Shown here: positions 27,301 to 42,300 of the stretch, piece after piece | Layout of the letters: every line of letters starts with the position of its first letter | Numbering within the stretch: the first letter of the stretch is position 1 | Assembly (NCBI RefSeq): GCF_910592395.1 | Contig: NC_088308.1 | Span: 23,327,501 to 23,391,500, forward strand | DNA from: Lineus longissimus | Lineage: Eukaryota; Nemertea; Pilidiophora; Heteronemertea; Lineidae | DNA: 64,000 nt | Reading direction: 5' to 3' | The notes under the pieces: generated by a model | Databases searched by the model: none | What the model was told of the DNA's origin: nothing | What the model saw: the letters and a program-made list of their open reading frames with translations, nothing else | Program-made: the position numbers and the translations under genes

Positions 27301-30300
27301 ATCATAGAACAACCAATTTGACAGTGTGATGTCAGCTGTACCAATGGTCTAAGGTGTCCATGTCCAAGTCCCTGATTTAAAATCTTGATCACCCAAATCC
27401 CCTACATTGGATGAAAGCATTCTCTTGTAAAGCTATTCCACCGGAACTCAGATCATTGTTTGCCGACTGACTCCATCATGGCCTCGTCTAATCTCGCTGG
27501 CATTTTCCTCATCGACCAATTCAACAGTTGCAGTTCAGCGAGTGAGCGTCTTCCAATTTCTCATCGATGACTCATGTTTGGCTAGCGGCGCATTCTCCAA
27601 AATTGCTCTTGTATTGCTCCTAGCTTGAGGTATGAACACGAGACCTTCAATATGACATGCTGTGCCTGCCAGGCAGGCTAATGCTAAATGGCTAGGTTGA
27701 GGCTAGGTTGAATTTCGGAAACATTTCACTGATGAATTTCTCCATGGTGTAATGTCATGGGGGCTTGTTAACTGTTAACTGTGACGTTTAAGATATCAAG
27801 CATTATACATTTTCTATAAACATGATAAATAAAAGTGTTGGTCAACATGGTCGACAAATACTTGAGGAACCTGGGTGGCTGCTAGGGTGGCTACTCCTCT
27901 GTTATGACTTGGTGGAACTAAGTTGAATACTATAGATAATTTCTTGCCTCATGTCATATGGTGTTGTAGCTTGAAATGTTATTACATTTATAACTTGGGT
28001 CGTTTATTGCAGCTAATGCACTCAGCAAACATCTGTCATTCAATTGAATTTCTGCTAAAAGCATCCTATGGAATATTCATGCTATTGAATGATAAAGTGG
28101 CAATTTAACTCTGAAATAGATATATCAGTGAATTTTGAGGTTGGCATAATGAATGGACTCAAATGTATAAGCTACAGAGATTTAGGTAGCTTTTCTGAAG
28201 AAGTTTCAGAATAAAGTTATCAGTACAAAAAGTAGCTAAAAACAGATGAGGTCTTGATAGAGTGCAAGTGAGGTTCTTTTTTTCAATTAGACAACAGATG
28301 TTAAAAATCAAACTATCAACACCCGTGGCAGTCTTGCTGATAGTAGGTTACAACTGTTTATTGGATAATCTTTTGCTGGAATGGTTTCCATCAAACTGTT
28401 CTGTCAGTTATGTTCAGTTAACTAGTAAGGGAATTGCAGAATTTTTGGATCATTTGCTTGTACACCTACCTGTGAGGTAATTGTTTTGCCAATCCCAAAT
28501 AATCTTCAACCTGCCCAGTCTCTTTCATATCTTCCCTGAATCAATAGATGAAGACCTGGATACAAAGATCAAGGGGCAGGAGACATATTTGATGGATTCA
28601 TATCACCATCATCAAGTATTGACTTGGATGTCATTTGGTGGCCCGAATCAGTGATTGAATATTGGCAGGCAGCTGATCTTGGCAGTGAGTTAGTCAGGAG
28701 AATCTGGTGTGGTGTTCGTTAATTTAAAAATCACCAACAAACAATTCAAGTTCAAGTTGTATTTAAGAAGTGTATGGTTGAGTTGTGTGGCCAGTTTGAT
28801 TTCAGCTGCAACCTCTAATCAATTACACCATAAATACACAAACCATACAAGATGAAGTTGAAGTATTTTCGAAGTGTGCGAGTGAGATGCGTGGCCAGTT
28901 TGGTTTCAGCTGCCAACTCAATCAATTACAACGTCAAAGCCATACAATTGCTTGCCAACTTCATGCAGCTCTGAATCTTTCCAGCTGCCACCTTCCATTT
29001 CCACTTGTCATACAAGTGCAGCAAATATTTTTTCAACCGCGACAATTTCTTTAGATGTCCGAGTAATTGCGTTTCTTGCATCATCTTCCCGTTCTTAACC
29101 ACTGGCCGAGAGGAATCTTCCCATCCCCGGAACACAATTTATTGCCAATTTCGCCACCAATCAATCCATTAAGGAGGTCATGTGACTCCTTGAGAGACTT
29201 CTAATTCAATTTCTGCACAGGTAATAGAACGACCTGGAATATTATCAATCATTGGTGCATCAGCGTACTTGGTGGCTCTCAGTAGTGTGATAAAGATATA
29301 GGAATGATTCTTCTAATGAACATTTTAATCATTGGGTATACCTTGTTATATCCTTGGAATATGTTCCTGAGCGACACCAAATTCGGCAGAGTATTCACCC
29401 TTTCTTTCTTCTTGTTAAAATGCCACTGTTTTCCCTCGGGCTAAATGATAAAACCAATGGTCAAATGATCAAAGAAACTCAATAAAAAGATCAGACCAGC
29501 TTGCCTCTGTCTGAGTGACCAGTCTGCCTCGAACATTTGATCACAATACCGGTGCGTTCTTTCTACGTGATGAATTATTTAATCGCTAAAACGATGTTTG
29601 GTGTGCATGGAAAACTAGTGGCAATCTTCTTCAATATTTATACGTTTGGTTGCTGTAGTCGGGGCCAAGTAATTATTCATCGACTGGTTATAGGGAAAGT
29701 TCAGGACGCTGAGCTAGCTCCTGTGGTATGATAAATTCCATTCAGTTTACGCAAAAACGTAGAGAAGATTGTGGTAAACATTGCCTGATTCAGGCAAAGA
29801 AATGATCATGTTTTTGCAACTCAAGCATGAGGAATATCAACACCTGAGAGTTAGTCTTACTTTGAAATGGCAGATTTGGCTGCATGGTGATGCTTTCTAT
29901 ATTTCAGGTTCGCCTGGTTACGAAAGATGATACTAACCAGAATTCGGTTTATACTTGCAGTTAAAATACCAGCCCAATGCGGTCCCACATCTGTACCCTA
30001 CTAACTTACCTGTCTTTTTATAGGGGTCGCCTCCAATTGTCCAGTGGACCATTCACTGTCTCTTCTTATATGAAATGGGTATGTCCTTGAAAAATTCATA
30101 TATTTCCTTTGTAGCTTATTCAGTCGTGGTATTCACTTTGATATTGTGCATGTTAATAAAGTCATTTATTTCAAAGTAGTTTTCCATGATATTTGATATT
30201 GTCATGATTATATTCTAGAATATTTGTTGTAAATCTTAATCCTTTTCTGTGTATTTTAGCTGTTATTAACATTTTGTAAGCATCTGTCACATTTAAATCT

Positions 30301-33300
30301 AGTCGCTTCGTACTAAAACTTCCTGCCCTCTTTACTGTGGCATTCGCATAATTGTTGCAGAGAGAGGCTGATTAGAATGTAGCCATAGATGTATGGTACT
30401 GCATTCCTGCTAATGAGGAGCTTGTCTTGTCACCAAACGATGGCAGTGATGATCCTGTACCAGGTTCAGGCTAAACCATCTTTAAGCATGATTAATCTAC
30501 ATAGAGTTCCAGATTTCCACCAACCACGAGGTATGGAGCTGGGGGTTACCCTTTATGTTCTTTACCACAAGGAGCTAAACTAATTATAATCAAACATCAA
30601 GACCATATTTCTTTGACAAGTGCCTGGGGTGAAGCTCCTCATGTCAGTTAGGATCTTATTCCTTTGAGATGACTTGAACCACTGATTCGTGCACGAGCCA
30701 ACCTCTGTGATCTACACAACATAAACCATGTTAAAGAGAGCATAAGGACAGCAGTCGTCCTTGGTTGACGTCATCTGTTTTGAAGAACTACAATAATAAT
30801 ATCAATAGTGACATTGGAAATCTGGTTGATGTTTGTAAATATGATGGTTCGTAAGCTACTTTCTTTTGATGTGCCCCGTTGGGGAACAAGGGATTGCTCT
30901 CAGATGGATTTCAGGTTTTAGGAAGTGAAAATCATTTGTGTGTCAGTACTTTATTGTGATAACCTAAGATGCTAGTAGTGGTACTTAAAAGTTTAGTTGG
31001 CTCTTACAGTTGATGTTTATAATGTTTTCAGATCCAAGTCTGTATCCATTGATATATAATACAACTATTCAGAATTCAAGTCAACGTCGGGCATCAATTC
31101 AATCAATTTTCATATTTCAATCTCAATGCGCAATACTGAAAAATCTCAATATCATAAGCACTAGAAAGTGTCCCGAGGCCCTTAACATAGTCATCTCAAG
31201 CAGATTTTCCTCGCTACATTAAACATGATGAAAGGTACATAGGAATGATCACCCATGGGTCATAGGCTTCAATTTGTATCAATCTGGTGGAATTGTGCAA
31301 TTTCTTCGTCAATTTGCCTCTCATCTGTTCAATTTGTGGCTCTCTCATACCTATCATATAAGGAATTCCTTGGAAAATGAGAATGTTGGCCTGAAGCAGA
31401 CGGCTTGGAATCCAGTCGTTTGACGACCGTTTAGTTGCGATGAAGCAGACATAATGAATTTAGGGATGTGGTTTTCTATGTCATGATTTGAGAGGTTTTT
31501 TGCGTGGAGAAAACGTGACGCCTCAGGTTTTGGTCTGCATTTTCAGTCTGCCCCATGCAGCAGTCTTGACCAGACAACCATTTTGTCAGGGTTTGTGAAT
31601 GGCACTCATGATGGCAAAGTAATTTATGCCTTTCCTTCTACAAGCACTGGAGCAACCCTTCCCTCATAAGCTGAGCCAAACTTCCCAATCCATCATCTGC
31701 ACACTAGTGAACCTGTCTCACTAAGTATCTTTGCCATAACTGATGGGCTTTCTCGCCTCGTAAATCCTGATTCTTCAACTCCTACATTGGCTCCCAAATC
31801 TCATAGATTTTGCCTACTGCTTCCGCTAGACACAGTCATTATGAGCATCCAACTGTGGGTAGTGAACTTGTTGCTCAAATTTTGTGTTGTGGGTTGAAAG
31901 CTGGGGCCTCTATAGGACTAACCGATACTTCTTAATCTGACACAAAATACTGCTGTAAGACTGTAGGAATCTTTCAACCTACATTTGGTAGAAATCATCT
32001 AAAAATGTCCTCTCTATAATAATATCTGTAACTGAATTACTACGGTCCTTCATCAGGTCTCTTGGAAATCAGGACATGATGACTTTGAATGAAATATATG
32101 ATTTCAAAATCCTAAATCTTTTACTAAGTATCATGATGGCAGGTGATTACGTATGGAATCCACTGGAGAGCTTGTATCAAGTAAAAGCAATGAAATAATG
32201 TTTTCCTTTCAAGACAATGATGAGAACATGTCCTCGTGGGACCTTAATGTCTCATATTTTAGATCCTGTATCGATCGTCTAAGCTGCATACATGATTTCA
32301 CCCTAACAGAAACCAAGAGAAGTGTTAAAAATCTGTGCATTTTGTAGACCTGTTCAAGATGAAATGGCTTTGTCGTGTACCTGTCATTTTCTAAGCCATA
32401 AAGAATCACTAATGGATAAGAGAGAAAACGTCAACATCCTCCATAATACGGAGTTAGAAATCGGAAGTCAATCCTCGCAAGTATTTTATCTTAGCTTTTG
32501 AAATAAGAGGTTTCCTGCGATTTATACGTCCGAGGTAATTTGTAATATCAGTGTTTCACTCAGAAGCTTCCTGTCCTTCCTTTTCATCACGCCTCTATCT
32601 GTGAGATTGTTGGAATTCGTATCATGCTTGGACATACATTATATGATCATTTAACGTTTTCTTGAATACTTCAGCTGATTCCATTGTTTATTGTGTATCA
32701 TGATGACTTTGATTACAAAAATTATACTTGTTGCATGAAACAGTCGAGAATAGCTTAGAACAGCATTCTCTGACATGATTCTAATGAGTGGTGACTGTGT
32801 CCTACAGCTGCGGTGGTCAGAGACAACCTGCAGCCACGATCAGTCCTTCACTATCATGCTTAGCCATCTGGCCTTGTCAAAGCACTTTGCTTTCAGGTCA
32901 AGTTTCAGATGGAGTGTTTTACCTTCAGCGTGTAGAGCTGCCACACTATACCTTGGGCCCAAGTCCAGTCTGGCTGAGCACTGCACGTATAATGCCCAGT
33001 AGGTTGGTATTGTACCATCCCTGTAGCATTTTGTAGGCTCATGTTGTCATGAGCCCGGTGCTCTGACCACCTCAGATCTCACTTGTGTCTTTGTGTTTAG
33101 AGCCACCACTACCAGAAAGACCAGCTTTCTTTCTATCGGAGCGCTTCTCCATGACCAACTGATGAGATTATCTTAATGCGGAGATTGGTCAGTTACAGCT
33201 GACATTAGCTGATGGATGTCGGCCTGTTTGGGAAGGTAGAATGGAACTGCCATTACACCCAGGGAAGTAGGGCACTCTAAACTCTAGCAACAAACAATCA

Positions 33301-36300
33301 TGGTCTACAACGCTTATGGTACATCAAAAACGGTGACAAGTGAGACTTCCATTGTACTTTGATCACAACCATCAGCTCAACCAATCATGTAAAGGCTAAC
33401 CACCTTTGATCTTAAAATCATGAGTTGCATGTTTATTTTAGGCAATGGTTTGAGACTCTCATGCGTCTTTTTCTTTTCAATGGAAATGTCAAGAAAATTG
33501 TTCATCTGACCTTTGGAAAATGATCGAAATATTACCTCTGACTCTTTGCCATTAACTTTGACTCCGCTGTCTAAAAACTACGAGAGACGTACCTCTAGGT
33601 TCTAATATGTTAAAGCGAAAATGATCAAACTGTGTATGACTTGCTTGATAACATAAGCGTTAGGCGTGATTTAGTTTCTCTGGATTTGCAATATCATGTT
33701 GGAGACTGGTCGTATATTGAACAACCTACCTTGGATGACCAACCCATGATCATATACAGTGTACTTGAGATATCTCTGGACCGGTATTGCTTCTGAGGGC
33801 CAGAAATTTTTTTTATAAGTCACTGTCATTGAGAGCATTTGGCGGTAAGAGCAATCATAAGCTTAACATGTGAACAGATAGTGATTGATTGTCTGATGGC
33901 GCTAAATATCTTATCAGGTTTCCCTCAATGGCAGAATTCATTACAAATCATTAAAATTCTACTATTTTTGCACTGTTTGCCTTTGCCTTTGGAGATTCGT
34001 AACAGAATCTTATAATTTAATTTCAATACCCACTTCAAAGAATTTTTTTCAAACTTTTTTCCGAATCAGTTATCATGAATCGTGAACGTGATCTTTTGAT
34101 GTCATTTGCCAGCCCTCTGGAAGTCATCCTATCCCGGCTACCACTCCAACAATCAGCTAAATTGCAAAAAGCGCCAAACACATGCCACTTCACACACTCT
34201 AGTCGTGATGTTGCATCCACGCTTGTCATGCAAAGATCAATTTGATCAGAAAGCGCTGAAGCAGCATATAATTGCTGGTACATCATGAAAAGTAAGATTG
34301 ATTATCACAGAGGATTTGCGGCTGCATGGGCTGACGATGGCATTTGATTAGCCACAAGTCTTAGCGGTTGGTCTAATGAGAGAAATGTGACCGGAAAAAC
34401 CTGGTTTTAGACTAGAATCGACCTCACCAATCTTGTCCGCTTTTACCGTAATCACTTGTGTTATTTTACACCTTTGATATTCATCAAAGTTCAAAGCAAT
34501 TTGCGTAGGTTTTCCCAGAGGTGACATGGCATTGTCGCTTTGTTCTCTCATATTTAAAGTCTCGCAGTGCCATTATCAGCTTCAAAGCTCCTGTTTATCT
34601 TAAATCTTTAAATCTGTTGAAAACATTTGTTCTTTATTTAGAGCCCATTAAAAGCTTTCTCTCTGTGAAATTTTGCATTGCCAATGATCTTAGAAGAAAT
34701 TGACAAATCAATTCTCCTATTTCATAAGGACACAGTTTGGATATCGGGTCAGACCATGCTCCATGTGTTATCAGTTTTCCCAAAATTAGTGGTAGACGAT
34801 TGCACCAGGGCATCAAGAGTTTGAATGAATAGCGCCGAACAGCTCAGGTTGGAATTCTCGTTTGAATTAATAGCATCCCAGGTAGTATGAATTGTGAATC
34901 ACGTGGCAAATTTCATCCAAGTAATGGCTGACCCACTTGTTCCAGCCTCCTCCATCACTGCTACAGCCGCCATATATTGACCTTCTTCCGATGTCCTTAT
35001 ATTTAATAAATCACCATTACCGCAGTCTCCCTCAGCGCCTGACAAGTTTAGCATAACATGTCTGAACCTCCCCTAGGATCATCATCCGTCATCATTTTCC
35101 ATATTTGTGCAATATTTGTATCCGTAATAGCATTCCAGCGGTGCGCATCTTCCCTTGGTGTCCGTTTAGTAACCGGTGATAGCAGTTTAGCTTATCAATT
35201 TCTCGAGATGGTTCCACGGGTCAGAATCTTGCTACTTGTGATGCATTGCATGGTCATCTCATGACCAGTAGGTACGTGACTTCCTTCTGTCTGCTGGTAT
35301 CTCCAGAAGTTCACTTTGCAACTCCCTGTTGCTTCTCCTTTGTGTGTATCAGGCTATTTCTGATGACTTGGCTGTGTCTATATTGATAAGCTTCTTGGCA
35401 TTCTTCGAGTCACAGTTGCTGACGTGACACCGCACAATTACATAGTTTTGATCATCAGTTTCCACCCTTGAAGCAACTTTAAAGGATATACCCTGGTGAT
35501 CTTTTTGATGGTCTTCAGCTGACAATTTTGGTTTTTTTACTGGGAACTTTTAATCAATCTGTGATATCATAAGTTAAATGACTGCCTATCTGTAGATTTA
35601 AAAGTTTCTGTCTCAAAATATCATCTGGATGATATCCCAAAAATTCTAGCATAAAACCTATTACTCTGGCCTTGACACTTTGACCTCAGTGTTGTTGTCT
35701 TTGCTATCTTCGCTCTGTTACGCAAACTATCAAACTATCAAACGTTACATAGTTGTATTATCATTCTAGTTTGATAGATATATAAGCTAAAATGCTTGTA
35801 TTATATACCACAAAATTTGTTAAGGCGTAGTCTGTGTGCATACCAGTCATGGGGATCCAATGTTTCAAGTAAGTAGGAGCCTAGTTTTCATTTTAGAGAA
35901 GAAGTGTTCTAACATAGTAGCAGCTCATGTCAGCATTGTTTAGAGGAGATGTTCATAAAATGGCATCTGGAGTAAAATGTGACACTCTTTTCAAGGTGAA
36001 ACGTAGTGAGTTTACCTATATTTGTACACACAGCCGCCAGCCAGTATCTTTCATTAACAATCAGTTATTTCTGAGGTGAAATCAAAGTCGACAAAGATGC
36101 CAATTAGCAGACACCAAGAATTCAGAAATGAAAAACGGACCAATTTGCAATGAGCGGCTTCAATTTTGCCAGAGTTAGTGTCACTTGTGTGGCATATCCC
36201 CATGAGCAATCATTTCCGGAACCGAGCTGAATATTTTTTCTAGCGAGCGGTAATTTCTCATAAAAACTGACATTGTCTCAGTTGTGTTCTGTAGCTTGCA

Positions 36301-39300
36301 GCGAGTGGCTTGCTAATTGGGAGAAATCTTACGCAAGTTTGTGACAGCTTGTCGGAGAGGCCGAGCTACTTTCCTGTCTTGTTGCAATCACGAAGTATTG
36401 TTAGGAAACCTCCTGGAATGATCGGTGGTAAAGTTACGGCATGCTGTCAGTGGTGGAGATTTTGCCATCATCTGTTATTCTTCTAGCTGGGAAAGTTGCC
36501 TCAGGTGGGCTCATGTCTGGAGAGGCAACTAGCCTTTTGTACAAGTACCGTATACCTTATTTGTAACAACAAAAAAACTGACTATTTTTATATCCAAAAC
36601 TATTTTAAGGCATGTACATCATTGATGTTCTCCACATTATTATTGATTGTACTTGCATGATTATGCCAAAAGCACACATTTTTATATTTTTAGTTTTTGT
36701 TCTATTTTAGGTATTATCACTAATTGGCATTTTCATTTTTAGAATTCTATGTGATGTGTGTTATCGTTCTCACTGTAGCTGTTATTCTGTATATCCTGTC
36801 ATTCATTGCTGTATTTGTATTTGTCTTGGCGTATTAATTTTCCGTTGCCTTTTTTCTTGCATGTTGTTGTGCCCGTGTAGACCCATCAGTGATCGTGAGA
36901 GAGATCTGTTGTCCACGCACAAATTTGATGATCTGTTGCATGAGCAAAAACGTATTGATGTCCAAATTGACCGACAGGTAAAAACAGCATGATTTGAAAC
37001 TAATATTGGGAAGCTACGCACAACCCCGCTTGGAGGTTGCTTCGGTGTGGAGATTTCATACTCTACTGTACGCTTATTCGATTACCAGCAGCTTCAGGCA
37101 AGCATGACACAGGTGATCTTACAGACCCGCGATATAGGAAGCCATATAAACAGAGAATCATGGGAAATGAGAATCTTGATATCGCGTGAAATCACTTCCG
37201 TATTAACATCAGATTGCTGAAGCTCTGATAAGATGAATATTTGTAACACTGGTAATTAATCAATGTACAAGTAATTAATCAATCAGTGGTGTGGTAATTA
37301 CCATTTATTTCGTTAATTAGGGATACATTACATTGAATTGTTTGTGAGGTTCGGGGTATATGAGTGCATATCACTGAGGTTAAGTCTGACAGATATGCAT
37401 TGACGCATTGATTATCACTGATTAGTATGAGTATAGGTTTATTGATTTTACGGACTGCACCCATAATGAGATTATTGCTGAATTACCTACGCTGCAGTGG
37501 CACCACCCAGTGTTGGCGAATGGCTTTTTTTAAAGCATATGCAGCAACCATGATTGCTGCAACTGCCTCCAATTTCAAAGCAAATATCTATGAAAATAAT
37601 TCACTAAAATAAACTATTCTTCGCACTGTGAATACATAACAGCAGAGTTCCCTCTCTGAGAGCCACCTGATTTAGCCAGCATCAGAAGTGCTTTGAGCAG
37701 AGACATGTTACTGTCATAATATTCCTCCGTCAAACCATATGCCTGTTTTTGTCATTATTGATGAATTCTCGAATCTGATTGACAAGTCTCCAATGTGAAC
37801 AACTACTTGGCCCATTATATTCATCGAGCGTACATCACTATTCACCCGAGCATGGTTTTGAAACTCCAGACAAAACCAAATCGAAAATCGCTCAATAATC
37901 AAGCTCCAATATCTTGACAAAATCTATGTGATTCACATTGCCAACATATCATATTCAAAATGGCTGGGAAGTATTTTTGAAACATTTCTATGGTTTGAAG
38001 CTCAGGCATGTCAGATCAGTTTCATGTCTCTGGTGTCAAGTTTGAGACAGTTTTTTTTTTGCTTGAAAATGGCTCCTCAACCTTGAGCAGCTCCTCAAGT
38101 TGACTTAGGCTTGAGCTGCTGCTCAAAATGATTCAAATCAAATTCTGGCATTTTTTCTTGGTGATTTGAAACAGAAGCCCTGTTCACTCTATTGATTATA
38201 GCTTTTCCAGTGTATTGCCGTCTCATTAAGGTTGAGCAAAATATCATGTTCTCCTCGTTAACCATCATTCACTTGAGATAATCACTCGCTTGATGTCATC
38301 GACAGACATTGTCATTATAAAAGTTTTCGAGTAAAAGTAGTTGCATCATTAAAGCCAGTGCCACTCAAATTTAGTTTGAATGTGTTTTCGTAAAACTTTC
38401 TACCAGTGTATTGGAGCATAAATGTTGCTTAAACAAGTACAGAGGAGTAATGAAATTAGGAGAAGATGTGTTATTGCCTGCATTTTCCTTTTACATTTCT
38501 CTCTGTCTCTATGGACAGCTAGTTTTGTGCTGATTGAGACAGTCTGTCTTTGGTTAACTAAAACCTTTGCCTTCCTGCAGGTGAAGCCTGATGAAAGCTC
38601 AGTAATTCTTGTGAATAGAAAACTTCTTAAGAAAACCCACACTAACTTCAAGAATCAAATTTTCAGAAGCACAAAGTGTTAATTTTTTCCAACATTACCT
38701 GCAAGATGTTCCTTGAAGCATTACTTCCCTAAGCACTTTCCGTTTGAGTTCAAAAAACTGCTTAATAGTCTATTCTACATCAAAGACAAGGAAAATACTT
38801 GCTACAATTTTGTCTTGACTCACTAGAGAGGACTGAAGGGGAAGCTAAATATAACCATGATAAAATCTCCTTTACACCTTGAACGCTAATGCTAAGTGAA
38901 TTCAAGTTAATACGCCATAATGTTGGGATATAAACCATACTAATTGTGCCAGACATCTAGAAAAATATAAAATTGATCACATATAATGATGTTGGATATA
39001 GCTCCAAAATTGACCACAACCCACTGAATTGTCAGAAAGGGTGATTTCTTGGTATTGCCTATTTCTCTTCAAAATTCAAGCTTTGTGTCAACTTCTAAAA
39101 CAAGCTCATCGTTCTGAGATATCAAAGCCTAAGGTAACTTAGAGGGCAACACAGGAAGCTTTTAGCATGTTTAAAGATGTCTAATGGAGGTGAAAGCATT
39201 GTTGCTTTCTTCTGTGTCCCTCTTAGTTTTCAATTGCATGGTAATGGGGTCGGTGTTTTTTCCAGCTTGTACCCTGTTTGCCTGCATGGGTGTCTCCTCA

Positions 39301-42300
39301 GGACACCTGCACATAACAAATATGTGTGAGAATATTTCAAGAGTTGTCATTTCCACTGAGTACTGTAAACAATAACATTTAGTAGTAAAACTACATGTAG
39401 TAGCTTCCCAAACAATTCATTGTTTACAGTGTTAAAAGGGTCTGCACACATCTATATCAGTGATCTAAAGTATTGGAAGATGAACATGGCATCTCAACCC
39501 GGAGTGCTTTAGTAGCAAGATAACACTCTGGTGGCCATGCTGCCCTATTGAAACTGAGCTTAGTAGATCACTGTATTAGATGGAAAAGGCCTTTCTCTGA
39601 TAATTTCATATGAAGTTGAACTTTCCTTTACTTGCAGCTTGCCAAACAAGAAGAAGAACTACGGCTTGAGGAAGAGGCTTACTATGAGGCGAAGAGAGAG
39701 GCGGCCAGGGTAGCGCGGCTACGGAAAGCCCAACAGAATGCCACTAAAGCCGGTACTCAGGGTGCAATAGCCAATGGCCCCAAGGGTTCATGGCTGGGGG
39801 AGGACGAGGCAGAGTGGGACGTGTAAGTTGATGTGAACTATATACTATTTCCTGATTATTTTCTGTGTGCTAGAATCTCCATGAAAAAAAAACGCTTTTA
39901 TTTGTTACCTCACATTACGCCTGACCTCAGCTCACACTGGCCGAATTCCGATATTAGTACATGAGGCATAAAAATCACATTTTGTACCTCTCATCATTCT
40001 GTAGTTATCATTAAGAGAGCTTTTGCTAATGTTGCTCTGAGGCCAGTCATATATCGAACGGAGCACTACCAAGTATCAGATAGCCATTAGCAAAACCAGT
40101 GGCCCGAGAGAAACACCAAATGAAATGAAACTTGAAACCTCTTGTCAGTAATTTGATTGTGAATGGAGCTAGTGACTTGTTCCATCGAATGATTTCTCAT
40201 TGGCTGGACTTGCAGGCTCACGGTTATCATCAGAGATTGGTGTCTCAAGTCTGCCTCTCACTTTTAGCCTGAGAGACAGTCTCAGTGTCTTATCATAAAT
40301 TATCCTCTTCCCCATTCTCCTCATGGCAAGTTTTGTTATCATTTTGTACTTCTCTCATGACCACAAAGGAATTTGGAAGTCGACAAGACTGATGTTGTAT
40401 GCCTCAGTCACCATCAGTGGCAAGCTCAAATAACTTTTTACATTAGTCAATATAATTAGATATAATTCTTTTCCTTGGCACTCTACTCTATGGCTAAAAC
40501 TAGAACTATTCCTCCTGCTTGATCAGGTTGCACACCCGACAAACCTTTCCCAATTCCAGACATTTGCACACCGATTATTGCCTTTGGATAAACCATTAAA
40601 TCAGCTAAATAAAGATAGCAAGACGATTGAGGGGGACATCATCAGAGACAAGTAAATAACTGGCCATATTGGTGATGATTGAGGCGAAACATTAGTCGCT
40701 GGCAAAATTATATGAGGTGGTCTGGTTGTATCGAATTTATGGAGGAGATACGCATTGGTTCATCTGAAAGCTAGGTCAATGTAGCACGGGACTTGCATCT
40801 TTGACAAAGCTCTTTAAACATGACCCACTGTTTTATGTATGCGCGAGTGTTCAATGGTCTTACTTGGTCTGTTTGCAGGGCTGGGGGTGAAGATGACTTT
40901 GAGATGTTCCTTGAGAGTGTGAAGGCCCGATCATTAACTGCCAGGATACAACAGCAGGTCCAGTTTGGTGAGTAACGTCCCCAGTGGAGAATCTGGTGAT
41001 AGGGAATGTTCTTATCACTTGAATGAAGAGGAAAATTTACTTTTGGAGACTATCATAAACACACGTTGTTATTTTGACGACTGTATGCTCTGACTGGCCT
41101 GTACTCTGTTTGGGTACGGAGTGCGAATTTCAAAATTTGGAAATGGGGCGCTGAGAGAAGGTCAAAGTTCAATGGGACAGAAATGCCCTTTAAGTTGTAA
41201 TTGAACAGAAACTTGAATATGAATGAGTATTTGTTGCAATGAAGACTAAGTTAGTGTAGAATTTGTAAGATTTCACTGCTGAAATACAGATGTTCCTGTT
41301 TGCATTTTCAGGTGTTGCTGATACGCAGAGTACAACGAGCAGCAATCAAACAAAAGAGCGATCACATACAGAGGCGTCCTCTATAGACTTGGAGTGGGAA
41401 CACGAGGCTGGTGGGTATTATGGCAAAGAGTATCCGACTGAGCTTGAAGCCTTCTTGGCCATCTGGGAAGACTGACATCACCCTGAGTCGCCTAATGTCA
41501 CAGTACCCTGCTAGAATGATCACTGTCACTGTGTGCACCTTGTTTTTTTATGTCACATGGCCTGTCAGATGGAGCCATTTCCTGCCATGGTCAAACATCA
41601 GATGCCCTTTGTTTGTCAAGAAAGTCATTATGTGTCAATATTGTCACATCCTGGTCATGTTTCCATCACCTGTGATAATCTCATGATATTGTCCACTATC
41701 TGATCATTAGTGATTGGCCGGAAGCCTGCGTCATGATCTCTTAATGGAGTATTGCTAGGTATTATCACTATCTTAGTTAATCACATGTCCTATTGTAAGT
41801 CCTGTTTCAATTATTTGTCCGACCCTCTCAGTTTGAGTCTACCTGTACACCTCCCCAAGGTAGTACTATCCTAATCACCCTTTTGCTCCCCAGCAGATTG
41901 ACGTAATCCAAGTATCTATGATGCGCATTAAATCAAATTTATAGCCGCCATTATCTCGTATCCTACGCTAATAAATAAAGGATGTGTGAAAGGCAGACGT
42001 AGGCAGTGGATGTTAGTCTTCCTGTGATAGCGGGGAAGTGACTTAAGAGGCTTCTTACCATGTTTGGCAGTGGAGACTCTTCTCAACATGCCAGGCAGAG
42101 AACATTTTGAAGGTTCTATTTTCAAAGTCCTATCGATGTACCCTTGAGGGGTGATTATTAATTGCTATAATTACTAGATTTTTCCAGCACAGTACTTATC
42201 ATTTCATGTTCCTTTAAGCCTTTAACTAACCCTGTAGATCAGTTGTCCGTATTTATGGATCTGTTCATGAATTTCTCGTCCTTTATCCTTTCAGGGTTCA

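Larger units (their letters stand above)
18465..36880 (+). other. AP1AR intron 4 (18.4 kb)
   Basis: Non-coding DNA between the 26 nt exon and the 36881 exon. No frame in it has a recognisable domain; the longest (21421-21834, 137 codons) looks like chance. It holds small duplications (21167-21371, 28754-28930), a four-copy TGACCT array (22934-22960), a 14 bp palindrome (27127-27140) and an exon-like segment at 30024-30078. The lack of recognisable transposons over 18 kb is notable and would fit a regulatory intron. Confidence 0.6.

Noticed and set aside
30024-30078. Exon-like segment in AP1AR intron 4 (acceptor TTTTATAG, donor GTATGT, 55 nt)
   Set aside because: Its inclusion shifts the next exon into a frame with an early TGA, and it has no counterpart in gadkin. 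At best a poison exon; not annotated as coding.
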